Shown piece by piece: positions 1 to 9,284 of a stretch of 64,000 bases of DNA. The stretch is from contig NZ_CP019437.1 of the NCBI RefSeq assembly GCF_001940525.2, positions 2,578,501 to 2,642,500 of the forward strand, written 5' to 3'. Numbering within the stretch: the stretch's first letter is position 1; every line of letters starts with the position of its first letter. The position numbers were made by a program, and so were the translations under genes. The stretch comes from Thioclava nitratireducens. Lineage in GTDB: Bacteria; Pseudomonadota; Alphaproteobacteria; Rhodobacterales; Rhodobacteraceae. The notes beneath the pieces are model-generated. The model was not told where the DNA came from and made no database searches. It saw only the letters and a list, made by a program, of their open reading frames with translations.

Positions 1-738
1 ACCCTGGCTCAGCTTCAGCTCGATCATCTTGACCTGCGGGTCCTGCGCGCGCTTGGCGAATTTCTCGGGGTTGAAGCTGCCATCGTGATTGCGGCAGCCG
101 AAATAGCCCGAGCCCACCTCGAAGATCAGATCGCCGCCCTCGCGGTGATAGCGCGAGATACCGCCCTCACCGGTGTCATGCGCGAAGCCGCCCATCTTCG
201 CGCCTCTGTTGAGCGCCATGATCGCGTTCGCCGAGAGCGCTCCGAAGGACATCGCCGAAATATTGTAGATCGACGCCTTGTAGGGCTGTTTGCAGGTCTC
301 GCCGCCGATCTCGACGCGGAAATCGCTATCCTCGATGTGGCGCGGCTTCACCGAATGGGTGATCCACTGATAGCCCGATTCCGAGACACGCATCCGCGTA
401 CCGAAGGGCTTGGCGTCCTCGATATCCTTGGCCCGCTGGTAGACGATCGTGCGGGTGGCACGCGAGAACGGCACCTCCTCGTCGTCGCCTTCGATCAGGT
501 ATTGCCGGATCTCGGGGCGGATCTCCTCGAAGAAGAAGCGCAGATGGCCGAGGATCGGATAGTTCCGGGTGATGGCGTGGCGGCCCTGGATCAGGTCGTA
601 GATGCCGACCAGCGTCAGGAAACCGAAAAGGATCGCGGCGACCAGAAACCAATCTGTCAGGATCAAGCCGGAAAGCGCGAAGAGCGTCAGCAGGGCTGAC
701 AGGACGAGCGGAGAAAACCGTATGAAACGCGTGAACAT
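1..738 (-). CDS. FMN-binding glutamate synthase-family protein (N-terminal part; 3' end outside window)
   Basis: Reading leftwards from the ATG at 736-738, 246 codons stay open to the window edge. A hydrophobic N-terminus (about residues 8-38) predicts one or two membrane segments. It is followed by a stretch typical of stand-alone glutamate synthase FMN-domain proteins, including YNISAMSFGALSANA and GGISRYHREGGDLIFEVGSG, which belong to the FMN barrel. Family members of this kind usually run to about 500 residues, so roughly half is missing here. The start has a good ribosome site (GGGAGGGGGC directly upstream). The physiological substrate of these stand-alone proteins is not settled, so glutamate synthase activity should not be assumed. 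Confidence 0.85.
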   Translation of the reverse strand, partial: MFTRFIRFSPLVLSALLTLFALSGLILTDWFLVAAILFGFLTLVGIYDLIQGRHAITRNYPILGHLRFFFEEIRPEIRQYLIEGDDEEVPFSRATRTIVYQRAKDIEDAKPFGTRMRVSESGYQWITHSVKPRHIEDSDFRVEIGGETCKQPYKASIYNISAMSFGALSANAIMALNRGAKMGGFAHDTGEGGISRYHREGGDLIFEVGSGYFGCRNHDGSFNPEKFAKRAQDPQVKMIELKLSQG

Positions 739-819
739 GCCCCCTCCCGCGGGGTTTTTTGTCTTGTGTTCGCTTTGCCCGCCCACTCTAGCGTGCGCGG
801 GTTCTATGTCGAAGAACAA

Positions 820-1611
820 TTACGCCCGCAACCCCGGATCGGACCAGATAGCCGCCTCGAGCGCATCGAGCCCGTCGGTCAGCGCGGCGGGGCCCGGCTG
901 CAGAATGAGGGTCGATTTGACCTCGTGCAGCCGGTTTCGCGCAACAGCCGGAACGTCCTGCCAGCCTGGCCTTGCGGAAACTTTCTCGGGGCGGAATTTC
1001 TTGCCGCACCAGGAGCCCACGATGACCTCGGGCGCGGCTGCGATCACTTGTTCGGGAGCGACGATGCGATCCTTGGCTTTGCCCTCTTTCGCCAGCTCGG
1101 CGAAGACATCGCGCCCACCCGCGATCTCGATCAGCTCCGACACCCAGCCGACGGCAGAGATCAGCGGCTCGTTCCATTCCTCGAACCAGACGCGCGGACG
1201 GCTCGGGCGCGGCTTTGCGGCGACCTCCGCCAGACGCGTCTCGTAGCCTGCGGCCAACAGTTCCGCCCGCTCGGTGCAGCCCACCAGCGCGCCCACCGTG
1301 CAGATCATGTCGAGGATCCCCGCGACCGAGCGCTGGTTGAACGCATGCACGGCCACGCCCTCGCGCACCAGCCCCGCGACGATGTCGGCCTGAAGGTCCG
1401 AGAACGTCAGGACGAGGTCCGGCTCCAGCGCAAGGATCTTCGGTAGATCGGCGGAGATGAAAGCCGAGACGCGCGGCTTTTCCTGCCGTACCCGTTTGGG
1501 CCGCACCGCGTAGCCCGAGACGCCGACGATGCGCGCGTCCTCGCCCAGAAGGTAGAGCGTCTCGACCGTTTCCTCGGTCAGGCAGACGATGCGTTCAGGA
1601 GGAAATGCCAT
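820..1611 (-). CDS. BtuF-like cobalamin-binding protein lacking a signal peptide
   Basis: A 263-residue protein of the periplasmic-binding (COG0614) fold. It opens directly with MAFPPERIVCLTEE and has no export signal. The phrases VRPKRVRQEKPRVSAF, LEPDLVLTFSDLQ and VIAAAPEVIVGSWCGKK are typical of BtuF-type domains. The start ATG (1609-1611) overlaps the stop of the upstream ATPase gene by one base (TGATG), so translation is coupled. It is the last gene of the riboswitch-headed cobalamin operon, and a second, exported BtuF-like protein is encoded further upstream. Without a signal peptide it should be cytosolic. A role in handling or storing corrinoids inside the cell is my inference. Confidence 0.8.
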   Translation of the reverse strand: MAFPPERIVCLTEETVETLYLLGEDARIVGVSGYAVRPKRVRQEKPRVSAFISADLPKILALEPDLVLTFSDLQADIVAGLVREGVAVHAFNQRSVAGILDMICTVGALVGCTERAELLAAGYETRLAEVAAKPRPSRPRVWFEEWNEPLISAVGWVSELIEIAGGRDVFAELAKEGKAKDRIVAPEQVIAAAPEVIVGSWCGKKFRPEKVSARPGWQDVPAVARNRLHEVKSTLILQPGPAALTDGLDALEAAIWSDPGLRA

Positions 1612-2357
1612 CAGATACCCAATGTAGAAAGTGGTTGGAAAACGGGGCCTTCCGGCGTGATCTTGAAGTGCGCGCGGATGTGAAAGACCTGCGCCAGAAG
1701 CGTCTCGGTCAGGACCTCGCCGGGCGGTCCATCCGCCACAAGCCGCCCGCGATCCATCACCCAAAGCCGGGTGCAATGGCGCGCGGCCAGCCCCAGATCA
1801 TGCAGTGAGGTGACGACGGCGCCGCCCGCCTGCGCGTGGGCGCTGAAGACCTGCATCGTCGCGATCTGCGCCGCCGGATCGAGCCCGGCAATGGGCTCGT
1901 CTGCGAGGATCAGCGGGCTTTCCTGCGCGAGCGCCCGGGCGATCAGCACCCGCGCCTGCTCGCCGCCCGAGAGCTGCGTGGCGGCGCGGTCTCGGTAAGT
2001 GTCGAGCCCCATCCGGCGCAGCGCTTCTTCCACCGCCGCCGCCCCGCGCGTCGCCTGATCGCGGCCATGCGGCAACCGCCCTAGCGCGACCAGATCGGCG
2101 ACCGACAGCCCCCAGGCGATTTCGCGCGCCTGCGGAAGCCACGCCGCCGCCCGCGCCCGCGCCATCGGATCGAGCGCCGACAGCGAGCTGTCCCCGCGAT
2201 GCGACAAGAGCCCCATCGCACCGCGCAGCAGCGAGGTCTTGCCCGCGCCGTTGGGCCCGATCAGCCCGATCAGCTCGCCCGGCGTGACCTGCACCGAGAC
2301 GTGATCGACGACCGGGCATTCGCCCCGCAGAACGGTCAGGTTTTCCAGCTCCAGCAT
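1611..2357 (-). CDS. ABC transporter ATP-binding protein, cobalamin/Fe-siderophore type (BtuD-like)
   Basis: A 248-residue ATPase that energises import through the adjacent FecCD-type permease. It shows Walker A GPNGAGKT (34-41), signature LSGGEQ (129-134), Walker B ILADEP (150-155) and the switch histidine in SLHDLG (H186). This length is normal for the family. Its start shares a base with the permease stop and its stop shares a base with the next start, so the whole set is translationally coupled. The upstream B12 riboswitch and BtuB-like receptor make corrinoid the most probable cargo. By family alone a siderophore would also be possible. Confidence 0.88.
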   Translation of the reverse strand: MLELENLTVLRGECPVVDHVSVQVTPGELIGLIGPNGAGKTSLLRGAMGLLSHRGDSSLSALDPMARARAAAWLPQAREIAWGLSVADLVALGRLPHGRDQATRGAAAVEEALRRMGLDTYRDRAATQLSGGEQARVLIARALAQESPLILADEPIAGLDPAAQIATMQVFSAHAQAGGAVVTSLHDLGLAARHCTRLWVMDRGRLVADGPPGEVLTETLLAQVFHIRAHFKITPEGPVFQPLSTLGI

Positions 2358-3340
2358 CAGCCCTCGTGCCCCATCTTGCGGATCATCGACAGGAAGAACG
2401 GCGCGCCGACCAGCGCGGTCAGCACCCCCAGTTTCAGGTCGCGCTCAGGCGCGATCACCCGCGTCGCGATATCGGCCAGCGTCAGCATCGCCGCCCCGCC
2501 AAGCGCCGAAGCCGGAAGCAGCCGTGAGGGCCGCGCGCCCACGGATTTGCGCAGCAGATGCGGCACGACGAGGCCGACGAAGCCGATCGCACCTGCGACC
2601 GCCGTGGCCGCACCGACCATGAGCGCGGTCCCGAAGACGACCTGAAGCCTCAGTTTTTTCAAAGAGATACCAAGCGAAGCTGCAGCATCCTCCCCAAGGC
2701 TCAGCGCATCCAGCCCGGCCCCTGCGCGCAGCAGGATCAAAGCGCCCACGATCAGGAACGGCAGTGCCAGGGCGACATGGGTCATCGACCGATCGGCAAG
2801 CGAGCCCATCATCCAGAACACGATCTCGGCCGCGGCATAGGGCGACGGAGCGAGGTTCAGCACCAGCGCGGTCGCCGCCGCCGCCAGCGCGGAGACGGCG
2901 ATGCCTGCAAGGATCAGCACCAGCGCCCGGCCCTCGCGCCCGGCAAGGACCAAGATCAGCGCGACGGCCACGCCCGCGCCCGCCAGCGCGGCGAGCGGCA
3001 GGGCCAGGGCGAAGAGCGCGTAGAGCCCGGTCTGGATCGCGATGACCGCGCCAAGCGCCGCCCCTGCAGAGGTGCCGATCAGCCCAGGCTCGGCAAGCGG
3101 GTTGCGCAGGAAGCCCTGCATCGCGGCGCCAGACAGCCCCAGCGCGGCGCCAACGCCGATACCGAGGATCGCGCGCGGCAGGCGCAATTCGCGCATCACC
3201 AAGCCCGCCGCGCCATCGCCGGAAATGAGCGCGGATATCCCGTCGAGCGGCGAAATCCCCGACGGTCCGATCAGCAGCGACGCTGCGAAAAGCACCGCGC
3301 AGAAGGCTGAGAGGAGAATGAGGATCGCGCGATAACTCAT
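2357..3340 (-). CDS. FecCD-family ABC transporter permease (BtuC-like)
   Basis: A 327-residue integral membrane protein, hydrophobic throughout with roughly nine to ten predicted spans. It carries the FecCD signatures GLSGAAMQGFLRNPLAEPGLIGTS (abridged as GAAMQGFLRNPLA) and GFVGLVVPHLLR near the C-terminus, the latter being the loop that contacts the ATPase. It forms the inner-membrane channel for the substrate delivered by the exported binding protein encoded just upstream. The gene overlaps both neighbours (3337-3340 and base 2357). Cobalamin is inferred as cargo from the riboswitch and receptor in the same operon. Confidence 0.88.
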   Translation of the reverse strand: MSYRAILILLSAFCAVLFAASLLIGPSGISPLDGISALISGDGAAGLVMRELRLPRAILGIGVGAALGLSGAAMQGFLRNPLAEPGLIGTSAGAALGAVIAIQTGLYALFALALPLAALAGAGVAVALILVLAGREGRALVLILAGIAVSALAAAATALVLNLAPSPYAAAEIVFWMMGSLADRSMTHVALALPFLIVGALILLRAGAGLDALSLGEDAAASLGISLKKLRLQVVFGTALMVGAATAVAGAIGFVGLVVPHLLRKSVGARPSRLLPASALGGAAMLTLADIATRVIAPERDLKLGVLTALVGAPFFLSMIRKMGHEG

Positions 3341-4215
3341 TGCGTTAACTTCTCTTTCTCGATCTTGCGCCCAAGCGTCGCCAGTTGCCCTACCGCATTC
3401 AGCATCGCCGGTGCGCCGCAGGTCCAGCTCGCATCGCGCAGGCCCCGCACGACCGGAAGATCGCGCAGCACCGGGTGCGCCAGCACCTCCTGCGCGCGGC
3501 TCGTGCCGGTGCCGCCTTGCGAGCCCCCCACGACCACCAGATCGGGGCGATCCATCACCAGATCCTCCAGAGGCAACCGTCCGCCCCAGTCGAGCCCCGG
3601 CCCGCTGACGACGTTCTGAAACCCTGCCATTTCAAGGATTTGCCCTTCAAGGGTCCGCGGCCCGTAGCCATAGCCCGAGGGCCCGATGATCGCAGCTTTC
3701 AGCCCCGGCGCGGGTGTCTGGATCGCCGCCAGCCGCGCATCGAAATCCGCGAGCATCTTCGCCGCGCGACCGGGATGGCCAAGAAGCTTCCCCATCGTCT
3801 CGATCCGGCCGCGGATCTCGGGCAGCGAGGTGCCCGGCGGCAGTTGCTCGACCCGGATTCCGAGCGTGCGCAACATGCGGATCGTATCGGGGTTCGACCA
3901 CGTATCGGCCAGCACGAGGTCGGGATGGAGAATCGAGATTTCTTCGGCGCGCCCGAAGTTTACGGGAAGGTCTTCAGCCTGTTTCCAGTGCACCGACATC
4001 GACGGGTCGGTCGCGAAATGGCTGACTGAGACGATCTGCGACGGATCGGCCAGCGCCAGCGCCAGCTGATCGGTGCAGAGGTTCATGGAGACGACCCGCT
4101 GCGGCACATCTCCCGCAGGCTCTTCCGCCCATGCGGAGGAGGTCGCCGCCAAGGCGGCGAAAAGGGCGGCGCAAACCGCCCTTTTCAGATCAGAACCGCG
4201 CACGCAGCCCCACAT
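3337..4215 (-). CDS. Periplasmic substrate-binding protein of the cobalamin ABC transporter (BtuF-like)
   Basis: A protein of up to 292 residues with a signal peptide (KRAVCAALFAALAATSSAWA, then EEPAGD). The mature part has the BtuF-type layout: RVVSMNLCTDQLALAL at the start, HPDLVLADTWSNPDT in the middle and RPDLVVVGGS later. The ATG at 4215 lies inside the 3' end of the receptor gene. A GTG four codons further in (4203) is an alternative start with the same signal peptide. It delivers substrate to the BtuC-like permease. This exported copy, not the leaderless one at 820-1611, is the expected working partner of the transporter. Confidence 0.86.
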   Translation of the reverse strand: MWGCVRGSDLKRAVCAALFAALAATSSAWAEEPAGDVPQRVVSMNLCTDQLALALADPSQIVSVSHFATDPSMSVHWKQAEDLPVNFGRAEEISILHPDLVLADTWSNPDTIRMLRTLGIRVEQLPPGTSLPEIRGRIETMGKLLGHPGRAAKMLADFDARLAAIQTPAPGLKAAIIGPSGYGYGPRTLEGQILEMAGFQNVVSGPGLDWGGRLPLEDLVMDRPDLVVVGGSQGGTGTSRAQEVLAHPVLRDLPVVRGLRDASWTCGAPAMLNAVGQLATLGRKIEKEKLTQ

Positions 4216-6004
4216 AGGCGGCGCGACCCGAGGTGCCGTAGCCCGGCCAGAGCTGGTAATCGGTGTCGGTCAGGTTCTCGATGCGCAGATAGGCCTCCTT
4301 CTCGTTGCCCAGATCGTAGGTCATCTGCGCGTTCAGCAGGCCGTAATCGGGCTGACTCTGACGATCGGTGACCACACGCATATCGGCGGCGAGCGTGATC
4401 TTGTCGGTCACCTGCGCGTCGATGCCCGCGGTCAACGTATGACGCCCGAAGGCCGAGTTCCACGTCGATCCCGACGACAGCCCGTCGGGGTTCTTCCAGT
4501 CGAGATAGGTGTAGCCGAGGCTGTAGTTGATCTTGCTGGTGATCGGCCCTTTCAGCCCCAGCTCCAGCCCCTGCCGCTTCGCGGTGCCCGAGGTCTGGTA
4601 GTAGGTGCCGTCGTAGTCGATCAGGTCGTCCACCTCGATATGGAACAGCGTCGCGGTCAGCTTATGCGCACCGAAGTCACGCTCGACGCCGAGATCGTAG
4701 CTCAGCGATTTCTCGGGCTTGAGGTCGGGATTGCCCACGTAGCCGTCATAGAGTTCATAACCCGACGGCGCGCGGAAGCCATTGCCGATCGACGCCCGGT
4801 AGAGCGTCGCGGCGTCGGCCTGCCACGTCACGCCCAGACGACCCGTGGTGTTGCCGCCGAAATCCGAGTGATCGTCGTGGCGCGCGGAGGCGGTCACGTT
4901 CACCCCGTCCATCGGCGAGAAAGCATATTCACCGAAGATACCCGTATCCGCCGTGAGGACGTGGCCCGAGACATAGGTGCCTGTATAGGTTTCCAGCGTG
5001 CGATCCGCCCCGAAGGTCAGCCGCCCCGGCCCGAGATCCGTCGAGGCTTTCCAGTCGAGTTTGCGGCGCTTGCCCTCGTAGCCATAGTCATAGACCGGAT
5101 ACCAGCGCGAGGTCGTGTAATAGGTCAGACCGAGCTCGTGATCGAGCGGGCCGGTCGCGAATTTCGCGAAGAGACGTCCGCCCCGCTCCTTGTGGATCGT
5201 GTATTCCCCGTCGTCGGAGGGCGGCGAGGTGAAGGCATTGTCGAACTCGCCCCGATCGTTCTGCGCGAACCCGTTGAAGCCGATCAGCAGATTGTCGGAG
5301 ATGCGCTTCTGCGCGCGCAGGCTGACACGGTCGGCGCGGTAGCCGTCCTTCTCGGTATTGCCGTTCTTCTTGTCGGCGGCCGAGAAGCCTGCAGTGTAAA
5401 TTTTCGACAGCTGAATCGCGAGCTCGTCATCGCCCTTCTTCCAGCCGAAATTATAGGCCGCATTCGCGGTGTGGTAGGAGCCGAGCTCGAGCTTGACGCT
5501 TTGGCTCACGCCATCCTCGGTCGGGCGCGGCGTGTCGAGGTTGATCACACCGGCGACCGCCTGCCCGCCATAGACCGCCGATTGCGAGCCGCGCATGATC
5601 TCGACCCGGTCGTAGTTGAACGTGTTGAACCGGCCCAGGTCGGGCAGCACCTGCGTCGCCGACGGATCGGAGACGTCGATCCCGTCCACCATGACCTTCA
5701 CGTAATTCTGCGACACGCCGCGAATGGTGAAGCCGGTCTGCGCGCCCATCGGCCCGCGCGACAGGATGCCGACGCCCGGCGACTGCGCGATCAGGTTGGC
5801 GAGACGGGTCTGGCCCGAACGCTCCAGCTCCTTGCGCGACAGCACGGTGACCGCCTGCGCGGTCTTGTCCGACGATTGCGGCTCGAGCGCGCCGTGATAG
5901 ATCACGATCTCATCGAGTTGGTAAGGTTGCGCATCTTGCGCGAGCGCGGGGCCTGCCAGCGCTGTGGTGAGCATCAGGCCCACGGTCAAACGGGTGCGGA
6001 TCAT
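4190..6004 (-). CDS. btuB: TonB-dependent outer-membrane cobalamin receptor (BtuB-like)
   Basis: A 604-residue TonB-dependent receptor. From the ATG at 6002-6004 (ribosome site GAGGGA) it has a signal peptide ending GPALA, a TonB box-like DEIVIYHG, a plug domain (residues about 35-145, with MVDGIDVSD and VEIMRGSQSAVYGG), then a 22-strand type barrel ending in the aromatic VGLRARF. It imports vitamin B12 across the outer membrane. The longer frame to 6103 adds 33 residues that do not look like part of the protein. The cobalamin riboswitch 150 bases upstream supports the substrate. The gene overlaps the following binding-protein gene. Confidence 0.9.
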   Translation of the reverse strand: MIRTRLTVGLMLTTALAGPALAQDAQPYQLDEIVIYHGALEPQSSDKTAQAVTVLSRKELERSGQTRLANLIAQSPGVGILSRGPMGAQTGFTIRGVSQNYVKVMVDGIDVSDPSATQVLPDLGRFNTFNYDRVEIMRGSQSAVYGGQAVAGVINLDTPRPTEDGVSQSVKLELGSYHTANAAYNFGWKKGDDELAIQLSKIYTAGFSAADKKNGNTEKDGYRADRVSLRAQKRISDNLLIGFNGFAQNDRGEFDNAFTSPPSDDGEYTIHKERGGRLFAKFATGPLDHELGLTYYTTSRWYPVYDYGYEGKRRKLDWKASTDLGPGRLTFGADRTLETYTGTYVSGHVLTADTGIFGEYAFSPMDGVNVTASARHDDHSDFGGNTTGRLGVTWQADAATLYRASIGNGFRAPSGYELYDGYVGNPDLKPEKSLSYDLGVERDFGAHKLTATLFHIEVDDLIDYDGTYYQTSGTAKRQGLELGLKGPITSKINYSLGYTYLDWKNPDGLSSGSTWNSAFGRHTLTAGIDAQVTDKITLAADMRVVTDRQSQPDYGLLNAQMTYDLGNEKEAYLRIENLTDTDYQLWPGYGTSGRAAYVGLRARF

Positions 6005-6157
6005 ATCCAATTCCCTCGTGCCGCGACTCTGCGGTCGCGTGAACTTCGTATTGCAAGTCTTTGGAAATTTGGAATTTCCGCCGACGGTGAAAAATGTCAC
6101 CACTGACGGAAGACCGCCTCCGCTGCGCGCCCCGCACAGGCAGAAAGGATGAGCGCC

Positions 6158-6345
6158 TCGGCAGGTCTCCTGGCTCGCGGGTCCTGGTTCCGGCTGGCCT
6201 TCCCGGGTCTCCCCAGTGGCTCAGTCAGCCGTCACTCGCCGCTCACAGTTGCGGGGGCAGCCCCGGAATGAATGCACGCATCGCACCGGGTTCCCTTTTC
6301 ATCCGCTTTCGCGGAACCGAAGTGCCCCTGCTGTGCCGCGCGCGC
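6158..6345 (-). promoter_or_regulatory. Cobalamin (B12) riboswitch
   Basis: On the minus strand the leader contains the conserved B12-element parts in order: TTCGGTTCC near the 5' side, GATGAAAAGGGAA, GGGGCTGCCCCCGCAACTGT, the B12 box GAGCCACTGGG, and the closing CCAGGAGACCTGCC at about 6160. Adenosylcobalamin binding represses downstream genes in this class. It lies 155 bases before the btuB start and so controls the whole uptake operon (6004 down to 820). I did not find a clear terminator after the aptamer, so control may act on translation. Confidence 0.95.
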
Positions 6346-6365
6346 CGCACTGAGTCAAGAATATT

Positions 6366-7412
6366 TCAGCTTTCCACAGCGCGTCGGCAGCGCCGGTTGA
6401 ACCGGATCGAGGATAGCAGCGCGAGACCGATCAGCCCGGCCCCGATCAGGCCGGTGATCACCTCGGGCACTTCCACCAGCGTCTGCGCGAACATGACGAC
6501 GGAGAGGATCAGGATCGACCAGAAGGCGCCGTTCTCGAGATAGCGGAATTCGCTGAGCGTGTTACGCTCCACCAGCATCAGGGTCATCGAGCGCACGTAC
6601 ATCGCACCGATCCCCAGACCGATCGCGATCAGGAACAGGTTCTGGGTCAGCGCGAAGGCCCCGATCACCCCGTCGAAACTGAAGGACGCATCGAGCACTT
6701 CGAGATAGAGAAACGCGCCGAGGCCCGCCTTGGCCGTCTCGGCGGCGATATTCGTCCGGTCGAGCACGTGGCTGAGCACCTCGACGCCGAGAAAGGTCGC
6801 AAGGCCGCAGATGGAGGCGAAGAGGAACTCGTCCTCGCGCCCCTCCGGCAGAATCCAGGTGAAAAGCAGAACGACGACCAGCACGAAGCCGATCTCCAGG
6901 CCCCGGATCGACGCGAGCGCGCGCAACCGGCGCTCCAGCGCGCGGATCCAGTCGACCTCCTTGCCCTCGTCGATGAAATAGGTGAGCGCGACCATCATCA
7001 GGAAGGCGCCACCGAAGCCCGCGATCGACAGATGCGCGTCCTCGATGATCTCGGCATATTCGGCCGGGTGTTTCGCAGCCAGAAGAACCGCATCCCAAGG
7101 TCCGATGCCCGCGGCGATCACGACGATCAGAAGCGGGAAGAGGATACGCATCCCGAACACCGCGATCAGGATGCCCCATGTCAGGAAACGACGCTGCCAT
7201 TTCGGCGTCATCTGGTGCAGCTTGTTGGCGTTGACGATGGCGTTGTCGAAGCTCAGCGAGATTTCCAGCACGGCCAGCACGGCAGTGATCATCAGGAAAG
7301 AGACCGCGCCGCCAAGCCCGCCGGTCTGGGCGAACCCCAGCGCGAAGGACCCGACCAGCCCTGCCACCGTGACGGCGATGGCCCAGGAAAAATAACGATA
7401 CATGATGGTCAT
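6366..7412 (-). CDS. DUF475 / TerC-like integral membrane protein
   Basis: A 348-residue polytopic protein with about nine hydrophobic segments. It has the TerC-superfamily hallmark ISLSFDNAIVNANKL near residue 60 and the matching half-repeat EVLDASFSFDGVIGAFA near residue 220, both with conserved acidic residues in the membrane. Related TerC/YkoY proteins have been linked to metal-ion export, including manganese and tellurite resistance. The cargo here is unknown. The start at 7410-7412 (MTIMYRYF) is chosen for its GGAG site. It ends 20 bases before the riboswitch leader of the B12 operon and appears to be a single-gene unit. Confidence 0.82.
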   Translation of the reverse strand: MTIMYRYFSWAIAVTVAGLVGSFALGFAQTGGLGGAVSFLMITAVLAVLEISLSFDNAIVNANKLHQMTPKWQRRFLTWGILIAVFGMRILFPLLIVVIAAGIGPWDAVLLAAKHPAEYAEIIEDAHLSIAGFGGAFLMMVALTYFIDEGKEVDWIRALERRLRALASIRGLEIGFVLVVVLLFTWILPEGREDEFLFASICGLATFLGVEVLSHVLDRTNIAAETAKAGLGAFLYLEVLDASFSFDGVIGAFALTQNLFLIAIGLGIGAMYVRSMTLMLVERNTLSEFRYLENGAFWSILILSVVMFAQTLVEVPEVITGLIGAGLIGLALLSSIRFNRRCRRAVES

Positions 7413-7566
7413 GCTGGCTCCGGCTGCATGAGGCCTCACTTAGGCTTCGCCCCCTGTCTTCGCAAGGGAGCGCACTGTCAGAGTTGGTCTGTGTGACCCT
7501 ACGGCGTGGGGCGGGTCGGCGGGAAAACGCGGCGCAAGATACCCTGCGCACGGCGGGTCGCGCCCG

Positions 7567-7992
7567 CTAGAGCCCGACCTCGTCGAGCCAGCCCTTGATC
7601 CGCGCCTCGTTCACCCCGAGATCGGATTTCCCGTAGACGAGGTGCCCGCGGATCTGCAGCGTATCGCCTTCGATCCAGAGCGTGGTGACATCGGGAAAGC
7701 CCCAGAGGGCCGAGCGCGTCACATAGGCCGCGTAGCCCTCGTCGGCGCTGCCCGCGACGCGCTTGGTGCGCGCGGTGCCCCGGATGATCTTGTCGAGCGC
7801 GGCCATCTGCGCCGGCGGATCGGAGACGTCGCGCACGGCCTGAAACCCGCCTGTCTCCGGGTGGTCACCGGGCGCTTTCGCCAGCCCGTCGACATCGAAG
7901 CGCGCCGGATCAATCGGGGCGAGGCGCACCCATCCGTCGGCCGCCACCACGACGGCGAGCCCGAGCGCGAGGATCGTCACGGCCCGTTTCAT
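7567..7992 (-). CDS. DUF1499 family protein
   Basis: A 141-residue protein with an N-terminal hydrophobic segment (MKRAVTILALGLAVVVAADG) that is either a signal peptide or an anchor. The domain contains YAAYVTRSALWGFPDVTTLWIEG, shortened here to TRSALWGFPDV, and RGHLVYGKSDLGVNEARI, which are DUF1499 signatures. Its function is not known. Its ATG overlaps the agmatinase stop (ATGA), so it is co-translated with that enzyme. Confidence 0.8.
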   Translation of the reverse strand: MKRAVTILALGLAVVVAADGWVRLAPIDPARFDVDGLAKAPGDHPETGGFQAVRDVSDPPAQMAALDKIIRGTARTKRVAGSADEGYAAYVTRSALWGFPDVTTLWIEGDTLQIRGHLVYGKSDLGVNEARIKGWLDEVGL

Positions 7993-8960
7993 GCCGCCCT
8001 CTCCCGCATCGCCCAGCCCGCAAGGGCGATCAGCTCGGTCGCGACATGGGCCCCGGCGATCGCCGTCACCCCGGTCGGATCGTAGGGCGGAGAGACCTCG
8101 ACCACGTCGCCGCCGATCAGGTTGATGCCCTTCAGCCCGCGCAACAGCTCTGCCGCCTGCCAGCTCGCCAGACCGCCCCAGACAGGCGTACCGGTGCCGG
8201 GCGCGAAGGCCGGGTCCAGACCGTCGATATCGAAGGTGAGGTAGCAGGGTCTATCACCCACCACCGCGCGGATGCGTTCGAGCGTGGGACCGATCCCTTC
8301 GCGATGCACGCTCGGCGCATCCACGATGTTCACGCCCAGCGTATCGGGATTGTCGGTGCGGATGCCGACCGAGACCACATTCTCCGCCCGCAAGACGCCC
8401 GACTTGATCGCCTTGTAGAGGAAAGTGCCATGGTCGATCCGGTCCATGTCGTCATCGGCCCATGTGTCGGAATGGGCGTCGATCTGGATCAGCGCGATCT
8501 CGCCATGCGCGGCGACTGCCGCGCGCAGGATCGGCAGCGTGATGAAGTGATCGCCGCCGAGCGTGATCGGCACCACACCCGCCCCGAAGATCGCGCCGAG
8601 ATGCGCCTCGATCCGGCCCGGCACCTCGGGCACATTGGCATAGTCGAAGGGCATGTCACCGTAATCGACGATCGCCAGCTCGGAGAGCGGGTCATAGCCC
8701 CAGCCATAGGGCGCATCGAAAGCCTGCAGCGTCGAGGCTTCGCGGATCGCGCGCGGCCCGAACCGCGTGCCGGGGCGGTTGGTCACCGCCTGATCGAAGG
8801 GGATGCCGGTCACGGCGATCTGCGCGCCTGCGAGGTCTTTCGTGTAGCGCCGCCGCAGGAAGCTGGTCGCGCCACCGAAGGTATTCTCGAAGCTCAGACC
8901 GCGCGCATCTGCGCGCGTAAAGGCCTGATCCACTTGGGTTTTCGCATCTTCCAGAGCCAT
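7989..8960 (-). CDS. speB: Agmatinase / ureohydrolase
   Basis: A 323-residue arginase-family hydrolase that converts agmatine to putrescine and urea. All manganese-ligand motifs are present: GGDHFI (135-140), DAHSDTW (161-167) and FDIDGLDP (243-250). The early GIPFDQAVTNRPGTRFGP motif is typical of agmatinases rather than arginases. The start at 8958-8960 has a strong AGGGAGGG site. The frame extends to 9140, but the added 60 residues are Arg-rich and unlikely to be used. The gene is followed by the coupled DUF1499 gene. Guanidino-acid hydrolase relatives cannot be fully excluded. Confidence 0.88.
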   Translation of the reverse strand: MALEDAKTQVDQAFTRADARGLSFENTFGGATSFLRRRYTKDLAGAQIAVTGIPFDQAVTNRPGTRFGPRAIREASTLQAFDAPYGWGYDPLSELAIVDYGDMPFDYANVPEVPGRIEAHLGAIFGAGVVPITLGGDHFITLPILRAAVAAHGEIALIQIDAHSDTWADDDMDRIDHGTFLYKAIKSGVLRAENVVSVGIRTDNPDTLGVNIVDAPSVHREGIGPTLERIRAVVGDRPCYLTFDIDGLDPAFAPGTGTPVWGGLASWQAAELLRGLKGINLIGGDVVEVSPPYDPTGVTAIAGAHVATELIALAGWAMRERAA

Positions 8961-9284
8961 GGTCGCCCTCCCTTTCGCCCGCGAAATCTGCGCCAGCCCT
9001 CGCAGGAGGTCAAGTTGCCCCGCAAGGCGACGAGGGATGCGTCCGAGCTCGCGCACTCCGACAAGGGCCCGCCCGGGACGATCCGGGCCGGGCAGCGCCC
9101 GCAACCGCGCGAACCGGGCGCAGAAGACCGAAGCTCTCATTCGCTCACGCCACCGTGTGTCGCGACTTCACCGAATGGACGCGCCCGCCGCGCCGGCCCG
9201 GCAGCCCCGCTTCACCCAACCGATATTGGCCCGCGTGACAACGGCGCGGCAAATCTCGCCTCGGCGCGAAAATTTCCAATGAAT

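Noticed and set aside
739..760. CCCC-TCCCGC-GGGG-TTTTTT as a plus-strand terminator
   Set aside because: No plus-strand gene ends here. The stem is only four base pairs and overlaps the ribosome site of the minus-strand gene.
4073..6106. 677-codon plus-strand frame opposite btuB
   Set aside because: The minus strand encodes a full TonB receptor. The plus frame has only low-complexity Arg/Val-rich sequence.
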